Shown piece after piece: positions 8,157-16,410 of a stretch of DNA of 64,000 bases. The position numbers were made by a program, and so were the translations under genes. The notes under the pieces are model-generated. The model saw only the letters and a list, made by a program, of their open reading frames with translations. It had not been told where the DNA came from and searched no databases. Numbering within the stretch: position 1 is the stretch's first letter; the number at the start of each line of letters is the position of its first letter. The DNA lies in contig CAAFPW010000091.1 in the NCBI GenBank assembly GCA_900764925.1, positions 62,001-126,000 on the forward strand, given 5' to 3'. This DNA is from Fusobacteriaceae bacterium. Lineage in GTDB: Bacteria > Fusobacteriota > Fusobacteriia > Fusobacteriales > Fusobacteriaceae.

Positions 8157-9602
8157 TTATTTTTTTAATCTTACTTGTGGCTCTCTAGGTAAACCAAATC
8201 TTGGAATAAATCTATCGAATCCAGTTAAAGTAAGTAGTAACATACTAATTACAGCGATGAAAGCTATAAAGTTATATTTTATGATATCAATAGGAGTAAA
8301 AACTTCTAATGGATAAACAGTAGCAGCTATTCCTAAATAGAATCCAATATATACATGCCAAGGAATAAGTTGAGAACCAAAAACTCCCATAGCGTCACTA
8401 AAAGTTGCGTTTCTTAATTTTAAAGTTTCCATATCTTTTGGAGAACCTTCTACATTCTTTTCTACAAGGTTTCTGATAATAGGACCAATAGTTACTATTT
8501 GAGCCATTTCATCAGCTAACGCCATATTACCAAATATTGATAAAGTACCATTCCAAAACATCAACTGTCTTACGTTTTTAGAAATTTTTATCAATAGGCT
8601 AGATAGAGGTTTGAAAGCATCCATTAATTTCATTATTCCACCAAATGCAGAAACCCACATCATCATTACAATAACCCAAGCTCCAGCACCTTCAAATCCA
8701 ACAAAAATTAGATCTTCAAGGAATGATTTTGTACTTGTAACAGTACCTGCAAACATTCCTAGTATATATGATGTTATAATACCTATAAATAGACAGATAA
8801 AAGTTTGATATCCTTTAAATGCAGCTACTAATACTAGAATTAAAGGAATGACCATATAAACAGGAACTCCATTTTTAACTTGATTTAAAAGAATTACTGC
8901 AGACTCTCTCTCTTCTGCAAGCTTAGTCCAAACTTCAGCTGGAATTTGATTTATAGCAGCAGCACCATCACCAGTTACAGATGGTAACCCCATAACTATT
9001 CCAGCAATACCAAAACAGATAATACCTGACAAGAGTACCATACCAGACCAAACACCTTGATGTCTAATTCTCTTTACAACTTCAACACCTTGAATACCAG
9101 AACTAACAATTGTAGTATCTGAAATAAGTCCAATATTATCTCCAAAACAAGCTCCACCAGCAATAGCTCCCATAGTAAGCATGATATTTCCACCAACTAT
9201 ATGGTTTAACCATAAGAAAATTGGTGCACAAGCAGCAAAAGTTCCCCAACTTGTACCAGTAGCTATAGAAAGAACAGATGTAACAATTGCCCCCACCAAT
9301 GCAACAGTTTTACCTGTAATTCCTAATTTTAAAGCTAAGTTGATAATAGCAGCTCCAACTCCAGTTGCCATAAATACCTCTGCCATTGCGTAAGCCATCA
9401 TTAAGATAAATAGAGCAATAATAATCTCTCTTACGTTAGATAATGCGGCATCAAGTATTTCTGGAAATTTTCTTTTCTCAGTAATCATTGCAGCTAAAGC
9501 AGCAGCAACAGTTGCTAAAGGTGCTGCAAGAAGAGCATCAAAGCCTGACATCATCAGGGCAGCTAAAATAAATACTGGCATTAATTTAATAAATTCGACC
9601 AT
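8157..9602 (-). CDS. NhaC-superfamily carrier (Na+/H+ antiporter or amino-acid carrier)
   Basis: A 481-residue multi-spanning membrane protein. Motifs shared with NhaC and related ion-transporter families include SIATGTSWGTFAACAPI and GGACFGDNIGLISDTTIVSS. NhaC proteins exchange Na+ for H+, but some members, such as the predicted lysine carriers called LysW, move amino acids. This gene diverges from the lysine-fermentation operon across a shared control region, so a lysine uptake or product-exchange role is reasonable but unproven. It is monocistronic, with its own promoter (9764-9792), GGAGGG ribosome site and terminator. Confidence 0.85.
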   Translation of the reverse strand: MVEFIKLMPVFILAALMMSGFDALLAAPLATVAAALAAMITEKRKFPEILDAALSNVREIIIALFILMMAYAMAEVFMATGVGAAIINLALKLGITGKTVALVGAIVTSVLSIATGTSWGTFAACAPIFLWLNHIVGGNIMLTMGAIAGGACFGDNIGLISDTTIVSSGIQGVEVVKRIRHQGVWSGMVLLSGIICFGIAGIVMGLPSVTGDGAAAINQIPAEVWTKLAEERESAVILLNQVKNGVPVYMVIPLILVLVAAFKGYQTFICLFIGIITSYILGMFAGTVTSTKSFLEDLIFVGFEGAGAWVIVMMMWVSAFGGIMKLMDAFKPLSSLLIKISKNVRQLMFWNGTLSIFGNMALADEMAQIVTIGPIIRNLVEKNVEGSPKDMETLKLRNATFSDAMGVFGSQLIPWHVYIGFYLGIAATVYPLEVFTPIDIIKYNFIAFIAVISMLLLTLTGFDRFIPRFGLPREPQVRLKK

Positions 9603-9763
9603 ATATTTTACCCTCCTAAATATTTTAAATTGGTCTAAAAATAAAATTTGATTTGAGTAGATAAGATGAGTAAGTAATAAATTATATTTTTAAAAAACGT
9701 AGAAATGATTGTTTACATAAATAATAATGATTTATATAAAATATCACTCATACCTTTATGGCT

Positions 9764-9792
9764 ATTATAGTTCAATTTTTAAAATATTGCAA
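9764..9792 (-). promoter_or_regulatory. Promoter of the NhaC-family gene
   Basis: Minus strand: TTGCAA (9792-9787), exactly 17 bases, TATAAT (9769-9764). The leader to the ATG is about 155 bases, with no obvious riboswitch in it. Confidence 0.65.
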
Positions 9793-9920
9793 CTAAAAAA
9801 AAACAAAATATTTAAAAAAAGTAAAAAATAATAAAAAGTATAAATGTTAAGAAACAAGAAAAAATAGGTATTGGTAAAAAATAATACCCGTTATAAATAA
9901 AACTAAAAAAAAATTACTTC

Positions 9921-9949
9921 TTGACAATTGATATAGTGTGTAATATACT
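9921..9949 (+). promoter_or_regulatory. Promoter of the lysine-fermentation operon
   Basis: TTGACA (9921-9926), 17 bases, TATACT (9944-9949). This gives a start site near 9956 and a leader of about 355 bases that holds an AT-rich hairpin (roughly 9973-10004) and then the lysine riboswitch. The 709-base gene-free stretch 9603-10311 is accounted for by the two divergent promoters and this leader; I see no small gene in it. Confidence 0.75.
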
Positions 9950-10034
9950 TATATTGAAAGTAATGTTTGTTAATACTATATATTTATCAAATAAATAATA
10001 GTATAAATAAGGTAAACTGACAATTGAATATTAA

Positions 10035-10208
10035 AAAATAGAGGTGCATTTATGAGGGGTAGTATGAAAATGTTAAGGGAAGAAGCTCCCAATGTTTCAT
10101 ACGAAGGGCATAATTGCCGAAAGAGAAAAGTAGGCTTAGTTGACTTTTCTCTTGGGGATTATATAGACATATATGATCACTGTCACAGTTTATGTGGAGA
10201 GCTATTTT
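10035..10208 (+). promoter_or_regulatory. Lysine riboswitch (L box) aptamer
   Basis: The conserved L-box elements occur in order: GAGGTGCA (10041-10048), AGTA, GAAGGGC followed by GCCGAAAG, ACTGTCAC, and GTGGAGAGCTA at the 3' end. P1 closes perfectly between AAAATAG (10035-10041) and CTATTTT (10202-10208). L boxes normally shut off lysine synthesis or uptake when lysine is plentiful, but this one precedes lysine-degrading genes. The P1 5' strand can alternatively pair 10040-10049 with 10254-10263 (10 pairs, two G-U) just ahead of a T-rich tract. That arrangement would terminate without lysine and read through with it. The ON-switch model is inference. Confidence 0.9.
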
Positions 10209-10253
10209 CTTTTACATGAAATATTGTGCTGCAATTATACCTTACTATTAAAC

Positions 10254-10273
10254 ATGCACTTTTTAATTTTTTT
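10254..10273 (+). terminator. Candidate lysine-responsive terminator arm in the riboswitch expression platform
   Basis: ATGCACTTTT (10254-10263) is complementary to the aptamer segment 10040-10049 and runs into AATTTTTTT. No strong local hairpin is visible here; only a 4-bp GTGC/GCAC pairing was found. The long-range pairing with the aptamer is therefore the best candidate expression platform. Confidence 0.4.
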
Positions 10274-10311
10274 GTAAATTAGAATTTTCTAAGAGAGTCA
10301 GGAGGAAAAAG

Positions 10312-10695
10312 ATGAAATCAATGATTAGAATGAGAATGAGTTCACATGATGCACATTATGGTGGAAATCTTGTAGATGGAGCAAGAATGTTGCAGTTATT
10401 TGGAGATGTAGCAACAGAGTTACTAATTCAAATGGATGGGGATGAAGGATTATTTAAGGCATATGACAGCGTTGAATTTATGGCACCTGTTTATGCTGGA
10501 GATTTTATTGAGGCTGTTGGAGAGATTGTAAGTACAGGAAATACTTCAAGAAAAATGGTTTTTGAGGCTAGAAAAGTAATTGTACCAAGACCAGATATTA
10601 ATGATTCAGCAGCAGATGTACTTCCAGAACCAATTGTAGTATGTAGAGCTAGTGGTACTTGTGTTACTCCTAAAGATAAACAAAGAAAAAAATAG
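10312..10695 (+). CDS. kal: 3-aminobutyryl-CoA ammonia lyase
   Basis: A 127-residue hotdog-fold enzyme that eliminates ammonia from L-3-aminobutyryl-CoA to give crotonyl-CoA, the last dedicated step of lysine fermentation before the butyrate pathway. The N-terminus ([20 protein letters not shown]) and the small size fit Kal. The assignment rests strongly on its place as first gene of an operon with kce and kdd, the same gene set known from F. nucleatum. The start has AGGAGG 7 bases upstream and lies about 100 bases after the lysine riboswitch. It is separated from kce by 19 bases. Expression is expected to follow the riboswitch. Confidence 0.9.
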   Translation: MKSMIRMRMSSHDAHYGGNLVDGARMLQLFGDVATELLIQMDGDEGLFKAYDSVEFMAPVYAGDFIEAVGEIVSTGNTSRKMVFEARKVIVPRPDINDSAADVLPEPIVVCRASGTCVTPKDKQRKK

Positions 10696-10714
10696 ATAGA
10701 GGAGGTAACCAAAT

Positions 10715-11530
10715 ATGGAAAAATTGATAATTACAGCAGCTATTTGTGGAGCTGAAGTAACAAAAGAGAATAACCCAGCTGTTCCATATACTGTAGAAGA
10801 GATAGTAAGAGAAGCTTATAGTGCTTATAAAGCAGGGGCAGCAATAATACATTTACATGTAAGAGAAGATGATGGTACACCTACTCAATCTAAAGAGAGA
10901 TTTAAGGCTTGTATAGATGCAATAAGAGAAAAATGTCCAGATGTTATAATACAACCTTCAACAGGTGGAGCCGTAGGAATGACTGATTTAGAAAGATTAC
11001 AACCAACAGAGTTGGGAATAGAGATGGCAACTTTAGATTGTGGTACTTGTAACTTTGGTGGAGATGAAGTTTTTGTAAATACAGAAAATACAATCAAAAA
11101 CTTCGGAAAAATTATGATAGAAAGAAATGTTAAACCAGAGATAGAAGTATTTGATAAAGGAATGGTAGACTATGCTATCAGATATGCAAAACAAGGATTT
11201 ATAAAAGAACCAATGCACTTTGACTTTGTATTAGGGGTACAAATGGCAGCTAGTGCAAGAGACTTAGTTTTTATAAGTGAAAGTATTCCACAAGGTTCAA
11301 CTTGGACAGTAGCAGGAATTGGAAGACATGAATTCCCAATGGCAGCTTTAGCAATAGTTATGGGAGGACATGTAAGAGTTGGATTTGAGGATAATGTATA
11401 TATAGATAAAGGAGTACTAGCTAAATCTAATGGTGAATTAGTAGAAAAAGTGGTTAGAATGGCTAAGGAATTAGGAAGAGAGATAGCTACTCCAGATGAA
11501 GCAAGAAGAATTTTAAGTTTAAAAAAATAA
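10715..11530 (+). CDS. kce: 3-keto-5-aminohexanoate cleavage enzyme
   Basis: A 271-residue enzyme of the BKACE (DUF849) family, TIM-barrel and zinc-dependent. It converts 3-keto-5-aminohexanoate plus acetyl-CoA into 3-aminobutyryl-CoA and acetoacetate. Visible family features are the HLHVREDDG metal-binding segment (two His near residues 46-48), the PSTGG loop near residue 81, and the conserved SARDLVFISESIPQGSTW stretch. Length matches characterised Kce. It follows kal with a strong GAGGAGG ribosome site and precedes kdd by 18 bases, which fixes it as the third catabolic step after Kdd. Confidence 0.94.
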   Translation: MEKLIITAAICGAEVTKENNPAVPYTVEEIVREAYSAYKAGAAIIHLHVREDDGTPTQSKERFKACIDAIREKCPDVIIQPSTGGAVGMTDLERLQPTELGIEMATLDCGTCNFGGDEVFVNTENTIKNFGKIMIERNVKPEIEVFDKGMVDYAIRYAKQGFIKEPMHFDFVLGVQMAASARDLVFISESIPQGSTWTVAGIGRHEFPMAALAIVMGGHVRVGFEDNVYIDKGVLAKSNGELVEKVVRMAKELGREIATPDEARRILSLKK

Positions 11531-11548
11531 GTTTAGGGGGTAATAACA

Positions 11549-12586
11549 ATGTTAAAAGGATGTAAATATGGAACACATAGAGTAATAGAACCAAAAGGAA
11601 TTTTACCACAACCAGCATTAAAAATTGATAATAATATGGAAATATATTCAAATGAGATACTAATTGATGTAATAGCTTTAAATATTGATTCAGCATCTTT
11701 TACACAAATAGAAGAGGAAGCTGGACATGATGTAGAAAAAATTAAAGCAAAGATAAAAGAGATTGTTGGTGAAAGAGGAAAAATGCAAAATCCAGTAACT
11801 GGTTCTGGAGGAATGTTAATAGGAAAAATTGAAAAAATTGGAGCTGACTTAGAGGGAAAAATTAATTTAAAAGTTGGAGATAAGATAGCTACTCTAGTTT
11901 CTTTATCACTTACTCCTTTAAGAATAGATGAGATAATAGATGTAAAACCAGATATTGATAGAGTTGAAATTAAAGGTAAAGCAATCTTATTTGAAAGTGG
12001 AATATATGCAGTATTACCAGAAGACATGCCAGAAACTTTAGCATTAGCAGCGCTAGACGTAGCTGGAGCACCTGCTCAAGTAGCAAAACTTGTAAAACCT
12101 TGTGAATCTGTAGTTATATTAGGTTCAGCTGGAAAATCAGGAATGCTTTGTGCTTATGAAGCTGTAAAAAGAGTAGGACCTACAGGAAATGTAATTGGAG
12201 TAGTAAGAAATGAACAAGAGAAAGCTTTATTAGAGAGAGTAAGTTCAAAAGTTAAAGTTGTAATAGCAGATGCTACTAAACCTATTGATGTTTTAAATGC
12301 TGTATTAGCAGCTAACGATGGTAAAGAAGTAGATGTGGCAATAAACTGTGTAAACGTTGCAAATACTGAAATGTCAACAATTCTTCCAGTAAGAGATTTA
12401 GGAATAGCTTATTTCTTCTCAATGGCAACATCATTTACTAAAGCAGCTCTAGGAGCAGAAGGTGTAGGAAAAGATGTTACTATGATAGTTGGTAATGGAT
12501 ATACTAAAGATCATGCAGCTATTACTTTAGAAGAGTTAAGAGAGAGTGCTGTATTAAGAGAAATATTTAACGAGCTATATGTATAA
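11549..12586 (+). CDS. kdd: L-erythro-3,5-diaminohexanoate dehydrogenase
   Basis: A 345-residue NAD(P)-dependent oxidative deaminase that turns 3,5-diaminohexanoate into 3-keto-5-aminohexanoate with release of ammonia. It has a medium-chain-dehydrogenase-like layout: a GroES-like N-terminal half, then a Rossmann-type nucleotide-binding motif (VVILGSAGKSGMLCAYEA) near residues 189-206. The length and its position between kce and kamA match known lysine-fermentation operons. The start is ATG at 11549 behind TAGGGGG. A 63-base gap to kamA contains nothing recognisable beyond the kamA ribosome site. Confidence 0.93.
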   Translation: MLKGCKYGTHRVIEPKGILPQPALKIDNNMEIYSNEILIDVIALNIDSASFTQIEEEAGHDVEKIKAKIKEIVGERGKMQNPVTGSGGMLIGKIEKIGADLEGKINLKVGDKIATLVSLSLTPLRIDEIIDVKPDIDRVEIKGKAILFESGIYAVLPEDMPETLALAALDVAGAPAQVAKLVKPCESVVILGSAGKSGMLCAYEAVKRVGPTGNVIGVVRNEQEKALLERVSSKVKVVIADATKPIDVLNAVLAANDGKEVDVAINCVNVANTEMSTILPVRDLGIAYFFSMATSFTKAALGAEGVGKDVTMIVGNGYTKDHAAITLEELRESAVLREIFNELYV

Positions 12587-12649
12587 TATATATTAATGTA
12601 GAAACTAGAAAAAAAGTGGAATTTTTGAATGGAATAAGGAGATGAGAAT

Positions 12650-13897
12650 ATGAATACTGTTAATACAAGAGCAAAGTTTTTCCCAAATGTAACTGATGCA
12701 GAATGGAACGATTGGCACTGGCAAGTAAGAAATAGAATAGAGACTTTAGATGACTTAAAAAAATATATAACTTTAAGTGAAGAAGAAGAAGAGGGAGTAA
12801 AGAAAACTCTTGAAACACTAAGAATGGCAATTACTCCATACTATTTTTCATTGATGGATATCAATGATCCAAATTGCCCAATTAGAAAGCAAGCTATCCC
12901 ATCAATAAAAGAGATTCATAAATCAGAAGCTGATTTACTAGATCCATTACACGAAGATGAAGATTCACCAGTACCTGGATTAACTCATAGATATCCAGAT
13001 AGAGTACTATTACTTATAACAGATATGTGTTCTATGTATTGTAGACACTGTACTCGTAGAAGATTTGCAGGAGCACATGATGATGCTATGCCTATGGATA
13101 GAATAGATAAAGCTATTGAGTATATTGCAAAAACTCCACAAGTAAGAGACGTATTACTATCAGGAGGAGACGCTTTATTAGTATCTGATGAAACTCTAGA
13201 ATATATAATCAAAAAATTAAGAGCAATCCCTCATGTAGAAATAATTAGAATTGGTTCAAGAACACCAGTAGTTTTACCTCAAAGAATTACTCCTGAATTA
13301 GTAGAAATGTTGAAAAAATATCATCCAATTTGGTTAAATACACATTTTAACCATCCAAAAGAAGTAACTCCAGAAGCTAAAGCTGCTTGTGAAAGAATGG
13401 CTAATGCTGGTATTCCATTAGGAAACCAATCAGTATTATTAAGAGGAATTAATGACTGTGTACATGTAATGAAGAGACTTGTTCACGAATTAGTAAAAAT
13501 GAGAGTAAGACCTTACTATATTTATCAATGTGACCTTTCTATGGGACTTGAGCACTTCAGAACACCAGTTTCAAAAGGAATTGAAATTATAGAAGGATTA
13601 AGAGGACATACATCTGGATATGCAGTACCTACATTCGTTGTAGACGCACCTGGTGGAGGAGGAAAAACTCCTGTAATGCCTCAATATGTAATATCTCAAG
13701 CACCACACAAAGTAGTATTAAGAAACTTTGAAGGAGTTATTACAACTTATACAGAACCTGAAGAATATCATGAAGAGTGTCAATGTGAAGATTGTAAAGC
13801 TAAGAGAATGAACACAGGAGTTTCTAAACTTCTAAGTGGTGGAGCAATGGCAATAGAGCCTAAAGAATTAGATAGACATAAGAGAAATGAAAAATAA
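12650..13897 (+). CDS. kamA: L-lysine 2,3-aminomutase
   Basis: A 415-residue radical-SAM, PLP-dependent enzyme that converts L-lysine to L-beta-lysine, the first step of the pathway. The [4Fe-4S] cysteines are Cys127, Cys131 and Cys134 in CSMYCRHCTRRR. The PLP-binding lysine lies in the glycine-rich PGGGGKTPVMP near residue 330. Cysteines near the C-terminus (CQCEDCKAKR) match the zinc-site region of clostridial KamA. Length equals the clostridial enzyme. The gene lies mid-operon, 21 bases before kamB. Confidence 0.97.
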   Translation: MNTVNTRAKFFPNVTDAEWNDWHWQVRNRIETLDDLKKYITLSEEEEEGVKKTLETLRMAITPYYFSLMDINDPNCPIRKQAIPSIKEIHKSEADLLDPLHEDEDSPVPGLTHRYPDRVLLLITDMCSMYCRHCTRRRFAGAHDDAMPMDRIDKAIEYIAKTPQVRDVLLSGGDALLVSDETLEYIIKKLRAIPHVEIIRIGSRTPVVLPQRITPELVEMLKKYHPIWLNTHFNHPKEVTPEAKAACERMANAGIPLGNQSVLLRGINDCVHVMKRLVHELVKMRVRPYYIYQCDLSMGLEHFRTPVSKGIEIIEGLRGHTSGYAVPTFVVDAPGGGGKTPVMPQYVISQAPHKVVLRNFEGVITTYTEPEEYHEECQCEDCKAKRMNTGVSKLLSGGAMAIEPKELDRHKRNEK

Positions 13898-13918
13898 TAT
13901 TCTAGTAAAGAGGTAGCG

Positions 13919-14947
13919 ATGTTAGATGTATATGCACTTTTAGAAGGATACAAAAGAATATCTATAATAGGAATGGAAAAGAATGTAGGAAAAACAACAC
14001 TACTTAATTTTCTTATAAAAAAGATAGGGGATAAGAAAGTAGTGGGCCTCACATCTATAGGAAGAGATGGAGAGGAGGTAGATGTTGTTACAACTACATC
14101 AAAACCTAGGATATTTGTATATCCAAATACGATAATAGCTACTGCTAGAGACTGTTTGAGAAACTGTGATATAACAAGAGAGATCCTGTATACCACAGAT
14201 TTCTCTACCCCTATGGGGAATATAGTAATAGTCAGAGCGATTACAGCTGGATATGTAGATATTGCTGGTCCATCATTCAATAGTCAGATTAAGGAGATAT
14301 TGGAATTGATGGAAAGGTTTGGTAGTGGGCTTTCTATTGTAGATGGAGCATTGAGTAGAAAAGGAAGTGCTATGAGTGACGTAACAGAGGCTACAATTCT
14401 TTCGACAGGGGCAGCTCTTTCATTGGATATGGGAAAGGTAATAGATGAAACTAAGACAACAGTTTCACTATTGCAATTACCAAAATATGAAAATGAAGAG
14501 ATAAGAAAGACAATCGAAAAACATTTTCTTAAAACAAGGGCTGTTGTAGTATATAAAAATAATAAAGTTATAGATTTAGAAGGAATAAGTTCTCTTGAGT
14601 CTAATGAAGAGATAAAAAATTACTTCAATGATGAAATAGAAGTTATAGCAATCAGAGGGGCAATTACACAGAAGTTTTTGGAGACTTTAATAAAAAATAG
14701 ACAAAATTTTAAAAAATTGACATTAGTTATTAAAGATGGAACAAGAGTTTTTACAGATTTTATAACTTTACGAAAAATAGAAGCCTGTGGAATAGATATA
14801 AGAGTATTAAATCCAATAAATCTTCTATTTGTAACCTGTAATCCTCACTCTCCTTTGGGATATGAGTTTCCTAAAGAGAGGTTTAAAAATCTCTTGAAAG
14901 AGAAGTTGAATATTGATGTGATAGATGTAGTAGGTGAAAAAATATGA
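13919..14947 (+). CDS. kamB: Lysine 5,6-aminomutase reactivation protein KamB (P-loop protein)
   Basis: A 342-residue protein with an N-terminal Walker A motif (GMEKNVGKTTLLNFL, near residues 19-33). It is found in lysine-fermentation operons next to the aminomutase genes. Its clostridial counterpart is reported to work with KamC as an ATP-dependent chaperone that restores cobalamin-inactivated 5,6-aminomutase. Here it overlaps kamC by 4 bases (ATGA), which indicates coupled translation and probably a complex. No catalytic motif beyond the P-loop is obvious. The reactivase role is transferred from context and literature knowledge, not seen in the sequence. Confidence 0.8.
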   Translation: MLDVYALLEGYKRISIIGMEKNVGKTTLLNFLIKKIGDKKVVGLTSIGRDGEEVDVVTTTSKPRIFVYPNTIIATARDCLRNCDITREILYTTDFSTPMGNIVIVRAITAGYVDIAGPSFNSQIKEILELMERFGSGLSIVDGALSRKGSAMSDVTEATILSTGAALSLDMGKVIDETKTTVSLLQLPKYENEEIRKTIEKHFLKTRAVVVYKNNKVIDLEGISSLESNEEIKNYFNDEIEVIAIRGAITQKFLETLIKNRQNFKKLTLVIKDGTRVFTDFITLRKIEACGIDIRVLNPINLLFVTCNPHSPLGYEFPKERFKNLLKEKLNIDVIDVVGEKI

Positions 14948-16407
14948 GATTTATAGATGATAAGAGTTTAAGTAGATTAGGATTTAAAACCCTTTTAAGT
15001 AGAGTGGAAACTCTCTCTCCCTATGGTAGTGAAAAATTAAAAAAATTGAAAAATTACAATAGAGGAGAGGAAGAAAAACTAGAAGAAGAGTTTTCAAAGA
15101 TGGAGCTATTCTTAAAATTTTCTGAAACAAATAGAGATTTGGTAAGAAATATAGAGGGAATAATCCACAAACTAAAAAATATAAAGAATGTCTTGAATAA
15201 TTGTTTAAAAGGAAATATATTAGATGATGTAGATCTTTTTGAATTGAAGATTCAAGGTATGTTAATGGAAAATTTAGATGAGTATTTAAAAGAACTTCCT
15301 AATGAATTAAAAATATTTAGGTTAAATGATATAAAAGAGTTGGTAAGGGCTTTGGATCCAGATGGAGAAAAAGTACCAACTTTTTATGTATATGATAGTT
15401 ACTCAGAAAAGTTGAAAGAGATAAGAGGCAGAAAAAAAGAGATTGAGAGAAAGATATTTTCCTCTTCTGACTTAGAGGAGATAGGTAGGTTAAAAGAGGA
15501 AAGATTAAATATTCTTGTTGAAGAGGAACAGGAAGAGTTAGAAATTAGAAAAGCTCTCTCATTAGAAGTTTTAAAATATGGAGAGGTTTATTTAGAAAAT
15601 ATTGACAAAATAGGAAATTTAGATTTTTTAATGGCAAAAGTTAAATTTGCACAACAATATGGTGGAAAAAGAGCAAAAATATCTACAAAAATGGAAATAT
15701 CAGCTAAAGGACTTGTAAATATAGAAGTAAGAGAGATGTTAGATAGTAAGGGGAAAAATTTTACACCAATAGATATCGAGTTAAACTCAGGGGTTACTGT
15801 GATAACAGGAGCTAACATGGGAGGTAAAAGTGTAGCCTTAAAAACTATAACAGAGAATCTGTTACTATTTAATTATGGTTTTTTTGTTGTAGCAGATGAA
15901 GCAGAATTTCCAATTGTTGACTTTGTTTTCTTTGTTTCTGATGATATGCAAGATATTTCAAAAGGACTTAGTACTTTTGGAGCTGAGATAATGAAGTTAA
16001 AAGAGGTAAGTGTATTTTTAGATCTAGGAACTGGATTTGTTGTTTTTGATGAGTTTGCAAGAGGAACTAATCCAAAAGAGGGACAAAAGTTTGTAAGGGC
16101 TTTAGCAGAGTGCTTAAATGAAAAAGATAGTATCTCTTTAATAACGACACATTTTGATGGAATTGCTCAAGCCAATATGAATCACTATGAGGTAGTGGGA
16201 TTAAAAAATGTGGATTTTAGTAAGTTAAAAAGAAAGATAGAGATTAGTGATAATTCAATGAGTTTAATACAGGACTACATGGATTATAGATTAGAAAAAA
16301 CTAAAGATAGTGAAGTTCCTAAAGATGCATTGAATATAGCTAAGCTTATAGGAATAAATGAGAGATTTGCCAATATAATATTACAAGAGTATAGTAAGGA
16401 GGATTAG
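14944..16407 (+). CDS. kamC: MutS-like ATPase KamC, aminomutase reactivation partner
   Basis: A 487-residue protein with a MutS-type ATPase domain: Walker A GANMGGKS near residues 289-296, Walker B VVFDEFARGTNP near 366-377, and the downstream TTHFDGIA histidine. It lacks the mismatch-recognition domain of MutS, so DNA repair is unlikely. The N-terminal half is helical and charged, resembling the MutS lever/core. Overlap with kamB and the 3-base gap to kamD place it with the lysine 5,6-aminomutase genes, where KamC acts with KamB in reactivation. Automatic annotation tends to call it a DNA mismatch repair protein, which is misleading. Confidence 0.82.
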   Translation: MRFIDDKSLSRLGFKTLLSRVETLSPYGSEKLKKLKNYNRGEEEKLEEEFSKMELFLKFSETNRDLVRNIEGIIHKLKNIKNVLNNCLKGNILDDVDLFELKIQGMLMENLDEYLKELPNELKIFRLNDIKELVRALDPDGEKVPTFYVYDSYSEKLKEIRGRKKEIERKIFSSSDLEEIGRLKEERLNILVEEEQEELEIRKALSLEVLKYGEVYLENIDKIGNLDFLMAKVKFAQQYGGKRAKISTKMEISAKGLVNIEVREMLDSKGKNFTPIDIELNSGVTVITGANMGGKSVALKTITENLLLFNYGFFVVADEAEFPIVDFVFFVSDDMQDISKGLSTFGAEIMKLKEVSVFLDLGTGFVVFDEFARGTNPKEGQKFVRALAECLNEKDSISLITTHFDGIAQANMNHYEVVGLKNVDFSKLKRKIEISDNSMSLIQDYMDYRLEKTKDSEVPKDALNIAKLIGINERFANIILQEYSKED

Positions 16408-16410
16408 AGA

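Noticed and set aside
11533..12027. 164-codon frame on the minus strand inside kdd
   Set aside because: It is antisense to a well-recognised gene, has no ribosome site and no recognisable protein features.
14944..16407. DNA mismatch repair MutS
   Set aside because: Only the ATPase and core-like parts are present, without mismatch-binding domain, and the gene is embedded and coupled within the lysine 5,6-aminomutase operon.
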